This document shows positions 16,959-26,689 of a stretch of DNA of 52,408 bases, one piece after another. The notes beneath the pieces are model-generated. The model was not told where the DNA came from. It made no database searches and saw nothing but the letters and a program-made list of their open reading frames with translations. The DNA comes from Nocardioides sp. Iso805N (GTDB taxonomy: Bacteria > Actinomycetota > Actinomycetes > Propionibacteriales > Nocardioidaceae). Position 1 is the stretch's first letter. Each line of letters opens with the position of its first letter. A program made the position numbers and the translations under genes. The stretch lies in the NCBI RefSeq assembly GCF_000364605.1, contig NZ_KB822590.1, positions 1 to 52,408 of the forward strand, written 5' to 3'.

Positions 16959-18374
16959 CTACGGGTGCGTCATCGACTCCACGTCGAGAGCCGCATCGAG
17001 CTGCTCAAGGGTGAGCTCCCCACGATCGACGTATCCCAGCTTGAGCACCGTCTCGCGGATCGTCGCTCCGTCGGCCAGTGCCTGCTTGGCGATCTTGGCA
17101 GCGGCCTCGTAGCCGATCGAGCGGTTGAGCGGAGTGACGATCGAGGGCGAGGACTCGGCGTAGGAGCGCAGCCGTTCGGCGTTCGCGGTGATGCCGTCCA
17201 CGGTCCGCTGCGCGAGCACCGTCATCGAGGCCGACAGCAGCCGGATCGACTCCAGCAGGTTGCGCGCGATGACGGGCATCGCGACGTTGAGCTCGAAGGA
17301 GCCGGACGCGCCGGCGGCGGTGACGGCGGCGTCGTTGCCGATCACCTGGAAGGCCACCATCAGGGTCGCCTCGGGCAGCACCGGGTTCACCTTGCCGGGC
17401 ATGATCGAGGAGCCCGGCTGCAGGTCGGGCAGGTGGATCTCGGCCAGGCCCGCGGTCGGACCCGAGGACATCCAGCGGAGGTCGTTGTTGATCTTGATCA
17501 GCCCCACCGCGATCGTCTTGAGCACGCCGGAGAGCTCGACCAGCGAGTCGCGCGTGCCCTGGGCCTCGAAGTGGTTGCGGGCCTCGGTGAAGGCCTGCCC
17601 CGTACGCCGCGACAGCTCGGCGATCACCGCCTGCGGGAAGCCGGCCGGTGTGTTGATGCCGGTGCCGACGGCGGTCCCGCCGAGCGGCAGCTCGCGGACG
17701 CGGGGGAGGACCGCCTCGAGACGCTCGCCGGCGTACCGGATGGTGGCGGCGTAGCCGCCGAACTCCTGTCCGAGCGTGACAGGGGTGGCGTCCATGAGAT
17801 GGGTGCGTCCGGCCTTGACCAGCCCGGCGAACTCCTCGGCCTTGCGCTCCAGCGAGCCTGCGAGCACCTCCAGCGCCGGCAGCAGCTGCTCGCTGACCGC
17901 GACCGCCGCGGCGACGTGGATGGCCGTCGGGAAGGTGTCGTTGGAGGACTGGGAGGCGTTGACGTGGTCGTTGGGGTGCACACTCGGGGCGCCGGAGCGC
18001 TCCACGAGGGTGGCGATGACCTCGTTGGCGTTCATGTTCGACGAGGTGCCCGAGCCTGTCTGGAAGACATCGATCGGGAAGGCGTCGTCGTGCCCGCCCC
18101 CGACCACCTCGTCAGAGGCAGCCACGATCGCGTGCGCCTGCTCGTCGGTGATCACGCCGAGCTCGGCGTTGACGGCGGCAGCGGCAGCCTTGACGTGCGC
18201 GATCGCATGGATCAGGGCCGGCTCGATCGGAGTGCCCGAGATCGGGAAGTTCTCGACGGCTCGCTGGGTCTGCGCTCGCCAGAGGGCGTCGCGCGGGACG
18301 CGCACCTCGCCCATGCTGTCGTGCTCGATACGGAACTCTTGCTCGCTCACATCGGTGCCGGTCACATCGGGCAT
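16959..18374 (-). CDS. fumC: class II fumarate hydratase
   Basis: A 471-residue enzyme of the fumarase/aspartase superfamily that interconverts fumarate and malate in the citric acid cycle, without an iron-sulfur cluster. Signatures seen are FQTGSGTSSNMNANEVIA, HPNDHVNASQSSNDTFPTA, KAGRTHLMDATPVTLGQEF, TAVGTGIN and the family fingerprint GSSIMPGKVNPV with its catalytic Ser in the mobile loop. The start is taken at ATG 18372-18374, where a TACTTT box lies 7 nt upstream and no ribosome site is seen; a GTG at 18348-18350 is an alternative. It corresponds to Rv1098c. It ends directly against the right-hand repeat array. Confidence 0.92.
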   Translation of the reverse strand: MPDVTGTDVSEQEFRIEHDSMGEVRVPRDALWRAQTQRAVENFPISGTPIEPALIHAIAHVKAAAAAVNAELGVITDEQAHAIVAASDEVVGGGHDDAFPIDVFQTGSGTSSNMNANEVIATLVERSGAPSVHPNDHVNASQSSNDTFPTAIHVAAAVAVSEQLLPALEVLAGSLERKAEEFAGLVKAGRTHLMDATPVTLGQEFGGYAATIRYAGERLEAVLPRVRELPLGGTAVGTGINTPAGFPQAVIAELSRRTGQAFTEARNHFEAQGTRDSLVELSGVLKTIAVGLIKINNDLRWMSSGPTAGLAEIHLPDLQPGSSIMPGKVNPVLPEATLMVAFQVIGNDAAVTAAGASGSFELNVAMPVIARNLLESIRLLSASMTVLAQRTVDGITANAERLRSYAESSPSIVTPLNRSIGYEAAAKIAKQALADGATIRETVLKLGYVDRGELTLEQLDAALDVESMTHP

Positions 18375-18381
18375 AGCACCG

Positions 18382-18387
18382 AAAGTA
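18382..18387 (-). promoter_or_regulatory. -10 box of fumC, leaderless type
   Basis: TACTTT on the minus strand, 7 nt before the ATG, with no ribosome site. Confidence 0.45.
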
Positions 18388-18510
18388 CCCGTCTTATGCC
18401 CGCACACGCTCGCCCCGCCGGACCAACGCCGAACCCACGACGAACCCACGACGACGCAGAACGCCGCACTCGGGTGGAGTGCTCCGGGACCCCGCGGGCT
18501 ACCGGGTTAC

Positions 18511-18741
18511 ATGAGCGAGCAACAGTCCGAAGGCCAGGTCTCCGAGGTAGGTCGACTCGACGAGGACGACAAGGACACCCCGATCAGTCCCGAGGACTCG
18601 ACGGCCGGCTACCCCGACAGCGAGTCGGGCGACCCGGACGCGCGCGGCGCCGGACCCGACGGCGTACCGCCGGAGAACCGCCGCGACCAGGAGCTCAAGC
18701 CGAAGGGGCCGCGGCTGGGGGAGCGGCTCGAGGACGAGTAG
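18511..18741 (+). CDS. small acidic, probably disordered protein
   Basis: A 76-residue protein from ATG 18511 rich in Asp, Glu, Gly, Pro and Arg (MSEQQSEGQVSEVGRLDED, then ISPEDSTAGYPDSESGDP, and a basic PKGPRLGERLEDE end). It has no hydrophobic core, so it is probably unstructured alone. Longer frames upstream overlap fumC and its promoter and are rejected. The 5' gap contains CGAACCCACGA twice in tandem (18429-18450). No known family; codon use supports a real gene. Confidence 0.55.
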   Translation: MSEQQSEGQVSEVGRLDEDDKDTPISPEDSTAGYPDSESGDPDARGAGPDGVPPENRRDQELKPKGPRLGERLEDE

Positions 18742-18744
18742 GGC

Positions 18745-19425
18745 TCAGACGCCGGCGACGTGCCCGACGTAGAGCCAGTAGGTCTCCGCGCGACCTTGCA
18801 GGTCGACATCGTAGGAGACCGCATCGGTGCGCCAGCGGCCGAAGACGCCCGCCATCGTCTCCTCGAGCTCGGGTGACTCCGCCGCGCTCCAGACCACCAC
18901 CATGCCTCCGGGGCGGGTCGCCCGCCGTGCCTCCTCCAGCGCGGGAGCGCGGTAGAGGTCGGCGTTGGCGTCGTGCACCAGGTAGCCCGGACCGTTGTCC
19001 ACGTCCAGCAGCACGAGGTCGTACGCCGACGGCGGGGCCTCGGCGAGTGCACGGGCCACGTCAGCCACGCTCACGGTGACTCGCGGGTCGGCCAGCAGGG
19101 CACGACCGTGTGGCACCGTGCCGTCGCGCAACCAGCCCACCAGTGCGGGCTCGATCTCCACGACGTTGACCTCGGCCACGCGAGGATCCGCGAGCGTGGC
19201 TGCCAGCGTGAACCCGAGGCCGAGGCCGCCGATCAGCACGCTGGCGGCGTTGCCGTGCAGGGCGAGTGCGCGGGTGGCGAGCTCGCGTTCGGTGGTGGTC
19301 TCGACGGTGTCCATCACGAACACGCCGTTCGCGCGCAGCTCCAGCGAGCCGTCGTCGAGTCGGCGCAGCACCAGCTCGCCGCGATCGGACTGGCTGCGTG
19401 CTACTTCCTCCACGTGCGCCATCAT
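18745..19425 (-). CDS. spermidine synthase-like methyltransferase-fold protein
   Basis: A 226-residue protein with a Rossmann-type core: SVLIGGLGLGFTLAATL (nucleotide-binding glycine loop), VNVVEIEPALVGWLRD (acidic residue after strand 2), VTVSVADVARAL, YDLVLLDVDNGPG and GGMVVVWSA. This is the spermine/spermidine synthase layout, reading LRRLDDGSLELRANGVFVMDT before the core. Many actinobacterial members lack polyamine activity, so the reaction is uncertain. Two ATG codons (19423-19425 and 19420-19422) can start it. A GTGTCAC-G-GTGACAC palindrome lies 29-43 bp upstream and may be its operator. It reads in the same direction as the class I fumarase upstream, 60 nt away. Confidence 0.75.
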   Translation of the reverse strand: MMAHVEEVARSQSDRGELVLRRLDDGSLELRANGVFVMDTVETTTERELATRALALHGNAASVLIGGLGLGFTLAATLADPRVAEVNVVEIEPALVGWLRDGTVPHGRALLADPRVTVSVADVARALAEAPPSAYDLVLLDVDNGPGYLVHDANADLYRAPALEEARRATRPGGMVVVWSAAESPELEETMAGVFGRWRTDAVSYDVDLQGRAETYWLYVGHVAGV

Positions 19426-19453
19426 GCCGGGTGTTTGTGGGGCGTCGCGCGAA

Positions 19454-19468
19454 GTGTCACGGTGACAC
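19454..19468. promoter_or_regulatory. palindrome upstream of the spermidine synthase-like gene
   Basis: GTGTCAC and GTGACAC arms around a single G, 29 bp before the ATG and just after the fumarase stop. It is a candidate operator. Confidence 0.4.
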
Positions 19469-19485
19469 GTGCGTGGGGCCGGCCC

Positions 19486-21186
<1,701 letters not shown>

Positions 21187-21211
21187 GGCTCAGAACGATA
21201 ACCCTCGCCGG

Positions 21212-21238
21212 TGTCACACCTCGAAGCCGGGCGGTGTC
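21212..21238 (+). promoter_or_regulatory. candidate ECF41 sigma promoter
   Basis: TGTCACA (21212-21218), a 16-base spacer, then TGTC (21235-21238) matches the published ECF41 target motif TGTCACA-N16-CGTC except for one base. It lies 35 nt before the AhpD-like gene that precedes the ECF41 gene. Confidence 0.6.
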
Positions 21239-21272
21239 TGGATGGTGTCACTGACTTGAAGGAGTGAGCGAG

Positions 21273-21884
21273 ATGACCACCAGGGTCCCCCCGAAGGAGA
21301 TCACCGGGCTGTACGGCGCGGTGGTGAAGAGGTTCGCCGGTCGCATGTTTGGCCGGGTTCCCGAGTCGCTGGGTGTGATGTGGCACCACCTGCCGGCGCT
21401 GAAGGCCAGCATGGGCTACGGCCAGAAGCTGCAGAAGTGGCACGAGTGCGATGAGGGGCTGAAGTCCTTCGCGCACATGGCGGTGGCCTCCTACATCGGC
21501 TGCACGTGGTGCCTGGACTTCAACTACTTCCAGGCGAACAACCTCGGCCTCGACATGGACAAGGCGCGTGAGGTGCCGCGGTGGCGCGAGTCGACGGTCT
21601 TCAGCCCGCTGGAGCGGGACGCGATGGCGTACGCCGAGGCGATGACCCAGACGCCGGTGGCCGTGACCGACGAGATGGCCGCCGGCCTGCTGGAGCAGCT
21701 CGGGGCACCGGGGTTCCTGGAGCTGACGGCGGTGATCGGGTTCGCCAACCTGACCACCCGGTCCAACGTCGCGCTCGGCATCGAGTCGGAGGGGTTCGCC
21801 GCTGCTTGCGGGTTGCGACCTCTCAGCCTTCCGTCCGCCGAGCTTGTCGAGGCGCCTCGACAAGCTCGGGGGACGAGTCGGTAG
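21273..21884 (+). CDS. AhpD-like carboxymuconolactone decarboxylase family protein
   Basis: A 203-residue protein from ATG 21273, with AAGGAG 8 nt upstream; the GTG at 21264 overlaps that site. The CMD/AhpD core has SFAHMAVASYIGCTWCLDFNY with redox cysteines C77 and C80 in CTWC, followed by a helical LERDAMAYAEAMTQTPVAV region and AVIGFANLTTRSNVALGIES. AhpD-like proteins are alkylhydroperoxidase-type thiol enzymes or relatives of unknown substrate. It starts a probable operon with the ECF41 gene 10 nt downstream, and genes of this class are the usual ECF41 targets. Its last residues (ELVEAPRQARGTSR) are encoded by a 30-bp palindromic repeat. Confidence 0.82.
   Translation: MTTRVPPKEITGLYGAVVKRFAGRMFGRVPESLGVMWHHLPALKASMGYGQKLQKWHECDEGLKSFAHMAVASYIGCTWCLDFNYFQANNLGLDMDKAREVPRWRESTVFSPLERDAMAYAEAMTQTPVAVTDEMAAGLLEQLGAPGFLELTAVIGFANLTTRSNVALGIESEGFAAACGLRPLSLPSAELVEAPRQARGTSR
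21839..21868. repeat. 30-bp perfect palindrome inside the AhpD-like gene
   Basis: CGAGCTTGTCGAGGC followed directly by its reverse complement. It looks like an actinobacterial REP-type element and encodes the C-terminal tail of the AhpD-like protein. Confidence 0.85.
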
Positions 21885-21894
21885 CGTCATCGGC

Positions 21895-22764
21895 ATGACG
21901 GACCCGTTCGTCACCCACCGCAGCCTGCTCTTCACCGTCGCCTACGAGATGCTCGGCTCCGCCGCCGACGCGGAGGACGTGGTGCAGGAGACCTGGCTGC
22001 GGTGGGCGGCCATCGACCAGAGCGAGGTGCAGGACGCCCGCGCCTACCTGGTGCGCGCGGTCACCCGGCAGGCGTTGAACCGGCTGCGCACCCTCGCCCG
22101 CCGCAAGGAGGAGTACGTCGGCGAGTGGCTGCCCGAGCCGCTGCTCACCACGCCCGATGTCGCTGCCGACGTGGAGCTGGCCGAGAGCGTCTCGGTGGCC
22201 ATGCTGACGGTGCTGGAGACGCTCACGCCGACCGAGCGAGCCGTCTTCGTGCTCCGGGAGGTCTTCGACCTGCCTTACGACGAGATCGCCGCTGCGGTGG
22301 ACAAGACAGCCGCCGCCGTACGGCAGATCGGTCACCGAGCGCGCTCGCACGTGGCGGCACGCCGACCGCGGGTCGCCGTCGACCACAGCGAGCAGCGGGC
22401 GGTGCTGGAGCGGTTCATCGCCGCGATGCAGGGCGGCGACGTCCAGGCACTGATGGACGTGCTCGCGCCCGAGGTGGTGCTCATCGCCGACGGTGGTGGG
22501 TTCGCCCAGGCGGCGCGGGTCCCGATCCGCGGCGCGACGAAGATCGCGGCCTTCCTGCGAAACTTCCCGCGCTACGCCGACGGCACCGAGCTGCGGATGG
22601 TCTGGATCAACGGCGCACCGGCGCTTCGGATGGACGGCCCCGACCCGGTCGGCACCTCGGCGATCAGCATGGTCGTCGAGGAGGGCCGGATCACCCGGCT
22701 CTACGCGGTCCGCAACCCGCACAAGCTCGGCCGGATCGAGGAGGCGACGGACCTCACCCGCTGA
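21895..22764 (+). CDS. sigJ: ECF41-type RNA polymerase sigma factor with SnoaL-like C-terminal domain
   Basis: A 289-residue ECF sigma factor from ATG 21895. Region 2 spans FVTHRSLLFTVAYEMLGSAADAEDVVQETWLRW; region 4 is LTPTERAVFVLREVFDLPYDEIAAAVDKTAAAVRQIGHRAR. The family-specific linker WLPEPL follows region 2, and the C-terminal SnoaL-like domain contains ADGGG and the NPDKL-type motif, here NPHKL. In ECF41 factors this domain, not a separate anti-sigma protein, controls activity. The absence of an anti-sigma gene and the neighbouring AhpD-like and flavoprotein genes fit the group. A matching promoter lies upstream of the operon, so it is probably autoregulated. Confidence 0.9.
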   Translation: MTDPFVTHRSLLFTVAYEMLGSAADAEDVVQETWLRWAAIDQSEVQDARAYLVRAVTRQALNRLRTLARRKEEYVGEWLPEPLLTTPDVAADVELAESVSVAMLTVLETLTPTERAVFVLREVFDLPYDEIAAAVDKTAAAVRQIGHRARSHVAARRPRVAVDHSEQRAVLERFIAAMQGGDVQALMDVLAPEVVLIADGGGFAQAARVPIRGATKIAAFLRNFPRYADGTELRMVWINGAPALRMDGPDPVGTSAISMVVEEGRITRLYAVRNPHKLGRIEEATDLTR

Positions 22765-22801
22765 GTGGGCATAGCGGCGCGCGCCAGGCCGTTCCACGGG
22801 T

Positions 22802-23920
22802 GTGCATGTCTACGACGCGGTGGTGATCGGAGCCGGTCAGGCCGGGCTGTCGGCGTCGTACCACCTGAAGCGGCTGGGGATCGACCACGTGGTGCTGGAC
22901 GCGGCCGAGCGCCCCGGCGGCGCCTGGCAGCACCGCTGGGACTCGTTGACCATGGCCGATGTGCACGGCGTCGCCGACCTGCCCGACGCCGCCGCGCCCG
23001 GCGGCTCGGGCGATCGGGCGAACGTGGTCGTGCCAGCGTGGTTCGGCGACTACGAGACGACGCACGCGCTGCCGGTCGAGCGGCCGGCGCGGGTCGACCG
23101 GGTGACCAGCCAGGGCGAGCTGCTCGTCGTGCACGCCGGGTCGCGCAGCTGGCGCGGCCGCACGATCGTGAACGCGACAGGCACCTGGGACCGGCCGTTC
23201 GTGCCCTACTACCCCGGCGCCGACACCTTCCGCGGTGAGCAGCTGCACACCGTGGACTACCCGGGTCCCGAGCACTTCCGCGGCAAGCGGGTGCTGGTCG
23301 TGGGTGGCGGTGCCTCGGCGGTCCAGTTCCTCGGTGAGCTCGCGCCGATCACCGACACGCTCTGGGTCACCCGCCGGGTGCCCGTCTGGAACGAGGGCGG
23401 CTTCGATGGCCGGGCCGCGATCGGCCGGGTGCTCGACCGGGTCCGTGAAGGTCGCCCACCGGCGAGCGTGGTCAGCGTGACGGGACTCGCGCTGCGGCCT
23501 CAGGAGCGCCTGGCGGAGAGCCTGGGCGCCTATCGGCGGCGGCCGATGTTCACCAGGATCGAGCCGGACGGCGTGCGCTGGAGCGAGGCTTCGACAGGCT
23601 CGGACGCTGCCTTAGAGGCCGTCGACGTGATCCTCTGGGCGACCGGGTTCCGCCCGGCCGTCGAGCACCTCGCGCCGCTGCACCTGCGCACCCGGTACGG
23701 CGGGATCGCCCTGCAGTCCGGCGGCTCTGACGTGCAGACCGCCGTCACGGCGGCCGCCGACCCACGCGTGCAGCTGGTCGGCTACGGGCCCTCGGCCAGC
23801 ACGATCGGCGCCACCCGGGCAGGCCGGGCGGCGGCGCTGGCCGTGCGCCGCTACCTCGCCGAAACCGTAGGAATGGCCGCCGACACTGTAGGAATGGCCG
23901 CCGAAACAGCGACCGCTTAG
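22802..23920 (+). CDS. FAD/NAD(P)-binding monooxygenase-like oxidoreductase
   Basis: A 372-residue flavoprotein from GTG 22802. The FAD-binding motif is VVIGAGQAGLSASYHLKRLG (7-26), followed by ERPGGAWQHRWDSL, then a second nucleotide site RVLVVGGGASAVQFLGEL for NADPH and the ATG motif LWATGFRP. The layout is that of flavin-containing monooxygenase/thioredoxin reductase-like enzymes; the substrate is unknown. It lies 37 nt after the sigma gene in the same direction and is probably part of that operon. Two oddities are seen: a half copy of the palindromic repeat lies in frame at 23585-23603, and the C-terminus is made of 21-bp tandem units (AETVGMA, ADTVGMA). Confidence 0.8.
   Translation: MHVYDAVVIGAGQAGLSASYHLKRLGIDHVVLDAAERPGGAWQHRWDSLTMADVHGVADLPDAAAPGGSGDRANVVVPAWFGDYETTHALPVERPARVDRVTSQGELLVVHAGSRSWRGRTIVNATGTWDRPFVPYYPGADTFRGEQLHTVDYPGPEHFRGKRVLVVGGGASAVQFLGELAPITDTLWVTRRVPVWNEGGFDGRAAIGRVLDRVREGRPPASVVSVTGLALRPQERLAESLGAYRRRPMFTRIEPDGVRWSEASTGSDAALEAVDVILWATGFRPAVEHLAPLHLRTRYGGIALQSGGSDVQTAVTAAADPRVQLVGYGPSASTIGATRAGRAAALAVRRYLAETVGMAADTVGMAAETATA
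23585..23603 (+). repeat. half copy of the 21839 repeat inside the flavoprotein gene
   Basis: GAGGCTTCGACAGGCTCGG resembles one arm of the palindrome at 21839-21868 (about 15 of 17 core bases) and encodes EASTGSD within the protein. Confidence 0.5.
23858..23907 (+). repeat. 21-bp tandem repeat at the 3' end of the flavoprotein gene
   Basis: Two 21-bp units (23858-23878 and 23879-23899, differing at two positions) and the first 8 bases of a third. They share GTAGGAATGGCCGCCGA. Confidence 0.85.
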
Positions 23921-23945
23921 CGCGATTCCCAGGCCGAGACCTCAC

Positions 23946-23951
23946 TACGCT
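23946..23951 (+). promoter_or_regulatory. -10 box of the DUF1707 gene, leaderless type
   Basis: TACGCT, 7 nt before ATG 23959; no ribosome site is seen. Confidence 0.4.
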
Positions 23952-23958
23952 GAGGCGC

Positions 23959-24588
23959 ATGGGTGACCTGGACCGTCCCGAACGCAACGATGGCCGCGAC
24001 GCGCGACCAGCCGTACGCATCGGCGATGCCGAGCGGCACGAGGTGACCGAGATCCTGCGGCAGGCCGCGGGGGAGGGGCGCCTGACGCTGGAGGAGCTCG
24101 ACGAGCGTCTGGAGGCGGCGTACGGCGCCAAGACGGCCGCCGACCTGGTCCCGCTGACCGAGGACCTGCCGACGCCGTACTCCCCGCCGTACTCCCCGCC
24201 GCCGGCTCCGGCGACCCCGAGCCGCCCGGTGATCGCGCACGGCCACCTGCCGGCCGAGCCCGAGCGGCACCGGGCCGTCCTGAGCGGCTTCGAGCGCAAG
24301 GGGGTTTGGCAGGTGCCGGTGGCCATGCAGGTCACCGCGGTGCTGGGCGGTGCCAGCCTCGACCTGCGGCAGGCGACGTACGCCGCCGAGACCTGCGAGC
24401 TCACCGTCCAGGCATTCTGGGGTGGGGTGACCCTGATCGTGCCGCCCGAGGTGGAGGTGGTCTTCGAGATGACCTCGGTCCTGGGCGGCTACAGCGACAC
24501 GCGTGGCAACGTCGCCACCACTGGCAGCCCGCGGCTGGTGATCCGCGGCTGGTGCGTGATGGGCGGCGTCAGCGTCGAGCGCCGATAG
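23959..24588 (+). CDS. DUF1707 and LiaF-like domain protein
   Basis: A 209-residue protein from ATG 23959. Residues 18-70 are a DUF1707 domain (VRIGDAERHEVTEILRQAAG, LTLEELDERLEAAYGAKTAADL), named SHOCT-like in older annotation. A PYSPPYSPPPAP linker leads to a C-terminal domain of the cell-wall-active antibiotics response type (VTAVLGGASLDLRQATYAA, WGGVTLIVPPEVEVVFEMTSVLGGY, RGWCVMGGVSVERR). Its members are envelope-stress-associated with unknown mechanism. No membrane segment is present, so it is predicted cytoplasmic. It stands alone, convergent with the ABC importer genes. Confidence 0.8.
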   Translation: MGDLDRPERNDGRDARPAVRIGDAERHEVTEILRQAAGEGRLTLEELDERLEAAYGAKTAADLVPLTEDLPTPYSPPYSPPPAPATPSRPVIAHGHLPAEPERHRAVLSGFERKGVWQVPVAMQVTAVLGGASLDLRQATYAAETCELTVQAFWGGVTLIVPPEVEVVFEMTSVLGGYSDTRGNVATTGSPRLVIRGWCVMGGVSVERR

Positions 24589-24597
24589 CGGTCGTGG

Positions 24598-25845
24598 TCA
24601 GGACTCCGCGGGGGTGGTGCCGGGAGCGGGGCCGGCCGAGGCGGCGAGGGCGTCCTCCCGGCCGGGGATCCGGCCGGCGTGGTCGAGGTCGACGGTCAGG
24701 TTCTCGGTGGTCTTCGGGTCGAAGAGGTGCACCTTGGCGGCGTCCATCCAGATCTTGACCGTGTCACCTTCGCGCACCTCGCTGGAGCCGTCGAGGGTGA
24801 TCACCAGCTGGGTCCGGACCACCTCGCCGTCCAGCTCCTGCTCCAGCTGGGTGAGCTGGCTCTGCACCTCGGGCGGTGCCTCGAACGGGACGTAGGCGTA
24901 GGTCTCGTTGCCGAGCCACTCGACCACGTCCACGTTGGCCTCGAAGGTGTTGGCCTCGTTGACGTCGCGCAGGTGCGGCGCCGATGCCTCCGCAAAGCTC
25001 TCCGGGCGGATGCCGGCGATGAGCAGCCCCGCGCCGGCAGCCCGCTCGGCCTTCTCTGCGGGGATCTCGACCTCGCCGAAGGGGAGCTTCAAGGTGGTGC
25101 CCTCGACGGTCGCCGGCATGAAGTTCATCGGCGGCGAGCCGATGAACCCGGCGACGAAGAGGTTGGCGGGGTTGTCGTAGAGCTCCCGCGGCGTGGCCAG
25201 CTGCTGGAGCAGGCCGCGCTTGAGGACGGCCACCCGGTCGCCCAGCGTCATCGCCTCGATCTGGTCGTGGGTGACGTAGACGGTCGTGATGCCCAGGCGC
25301 TTCTGCAGCCGTGAGATCTCGGTGCGCATCTGGCCGCGCAGCTTGGCGTCGAGGTTGGACAGCGGCTCGTCGAAGAGGAACGCGTCGGCGTTGCGCACGA
25401 TCGCGCGGCCCATCGCGACCCGCTGACGCTGGCCGCCGGAGAGGTTGGCCGGCTTGCGCTCGAGGTGCTCGTTGAGCTCGAGGGTCTCCGCCGCGGCCCT
25501 GACCTTCTCCTCGACCTCCTTGTCCGGAGCACCGGCCAGCCGCAGCGGGAACGCGATGTTCTCGTAGACCGTCAGGTGCGGATAGAGCGCATAGTTCTGG
25601 AACACCATCGCCAGGTTGCGATCGCGCGGCGCCAGGTCGTTGACCCGCCGATCGCCGATGAGCATGTCGCCGGAGGTGATGTCCTCCAGACCGACGATCA
25701 TCCGCAGCAGGGTGGACTTCCCGCAGCCGGAGGGCCCGACCAGGATCATGAACTCCCCGTCGGCGACGTCGATGCTGACGTCGTTGACCGCTGGGAAGCC
25801 GTCGCCGTACTTCTTGACGATGTGGTTCATGGTGATGGACGCCAT
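24598..25845 (-). CDS. ABC importer ATP-binding protein (UgpC/MalK-like)
   Basis: A 415-residue ATPase. Walker A is GPSGCGKST (37-45), Q-loop VFQNYALYPH, signature LSGGQRQRVAMGRA, Walker B AFLFDEPLSNLDAKL and the H-loop VTHDQ. The C-terminal half is the MalK-type regulatory OB-fold (GFIGSPPMNFMPATVEG, IAGIRPESF, YAYVPF). It supplies energy to the sugar importer whose permeases lie immediately upstream (4 nt gap to the second permease), so it is the dedicated ATPase of this transporter. The last 30 residues are Ala/Pro-rich and poorly conserved in type. The substrate is not readable from sequence. Confidence 0.88.
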   Translation of the reverse strand: MASITMNHIVKKYGDGFPAVNDVSIDVADGEFMILVGPSGCGKSTLLRMIVGLEDITSGDMLIGDRRVNDLAPRDRNLAMVFQNYALYPHLTVYENIAFPLRLAGAPDKEVEEKVRAAAETLELNEHLERKPANLSGGQRQRVAMGRAIVRNADAFLFDEPLSNLDAKLRGQMRTEISRLQKRLGITTVYVTHDQIEAMTLGDRVAVLKRGLLQQLATPRELYDNPANLFVAGFIGSPPMNFMPATVEGTTLKLPFGEVEIPAEKAERAAGAGLLIAGIRPESFAEASAPHLRDVNEANTFEANVDVVEWLGNETYAYVPFEAPPEVQSQLTQLEQELDGEVVRTQLVITLDGSSEVREGDTVKIWMDAAKVHLFDPKTTENLTVDLDHAGRIPGREDALAASAGPAPGTTPAES

Positions 25846-25849
25846 GGGG

Positions 25850-26689
25850 TCACCCCTTCACTGCGCCGGAGGTCAGGCCGGCGACGATCTTGCGCTGGAA
25901 GAGCAGGACGATGATCACGATCGGGATCGTGACGATCACCGACGCCGTGGCGAGCTGGCCGTACGGCGGGTTGAACGGGTCGCTGCCGACGAAGAAGGAC
26001 ATCTGCGCCGGGACGGTGCGAGCAGCGGTGGTGGAGGTGAGCGAGATCGCCAGGGCGAACTCGTTCCACGCGAAGAAGAAGGTCAGGATCGCGGCGGTGA
26101 ACACGCCCGGCGCGGCCAGCGGGACGATCACCTTGCGGAACGCCTGCCAGGGCGTGGCTCCATCGACCTGCGCCGCCTGCTCCATCTCCCACGGGATCTC
26201 GCGGAAGAACGCCGACAGCGTCCAGATCGCCAGCGGGAGGGTGAAGGTCATGTAGGGGATGATCAGGCCGGGCCAGGTGTTGAACAGGTGGAACGTGCGC
26301 CACATGTCGAACAGCGGGCTGATCAGCGAGACCACCGGGAACATCGCGATCGCCAGCGCGAGCGAGAGCACCAGCCGCTTGCCCTTGAAGTCCAGCCGGG
26401 CGATCGCGTACGCCGCCAGCGTCGCGAAGATCACCGACAGCAAGGTGGCGATGATCGCGATGCCGAAGGAGTTGCGCAGCGCGTAGAGGAAGTCGCTGTT
26501 GTGGAGGATGTCGCGGTAGTTCTGGAGCGTCCAGGACTTGGGCAGGAACTGCGGGCTGCCCGAGTTGGTCTCGGCCTGGGACTTGAACGAGAGCGACAGG
26601 ATCCAGGCCACCGGCAGCAGGCACCAGACCATGATCACCACGAAGCCGACGCCGGTGCCGAACAGCGCCTTGCGCGTCCTGCGGGCCAT
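25850..26689 (-). CDS. carbohydrate ABC transporter permease 2 (MalG/UgpE-like)
   Basis: A 279-residue inner-membrane permease from ATG 26687-26689, six helices. The EAA loop that docks the ATPase reads EMEQAAQVDGATPWQAFRKVIVPLAAPGV, placing it in the MalG/UgpE group. Its ATG overlaps the stop of the first permease as TGATG, so translation is coupled. The upstream extension of the frame lies over the other permease and is not used. It pairs with the permease at 26689-27642 to form the channel. Confidence 0.88.
   Translation of the reverse strand: MARRTRKALFGTGVGFVVIMVWCLLPVAWILSLSFKSQAETNSGSPQFLPKSWTLQNYRDILHNSDFLYALRNSFGIAIIATLLSVIFATLAAYAIARLDFKGKRLVLSLALAIAMFPVVSLISPLFDMWRTFHLFNTWPGLIIPYMTFTLPLAIWTLSAFFREIPWEMEQAAQVDGATPWQAFRKVIVPLAAPGVFTAAILTFFFAWNEFALAISLTSTTAARTVPAQMSFFVGSDPFNPPYGQLATASVIVTIPIVIIVLLFQRKIVAGLTSGAVKG

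Noticed and set aside
16513..19079. Long plus-strand frames over fumC and the class I fumarase
   Set aside because: They are antisense shadows with Arg/His/Asp-rich, motif-free translations.
23920..23979. Separate tRNA or other RNA gene in the gap before the DUF1707 gene
   Set aside because: The gap is only 38 bases and shows no cloverleaf; no tRNA was found anywhere by eye, though a covariance scan could reveal ones I missed.
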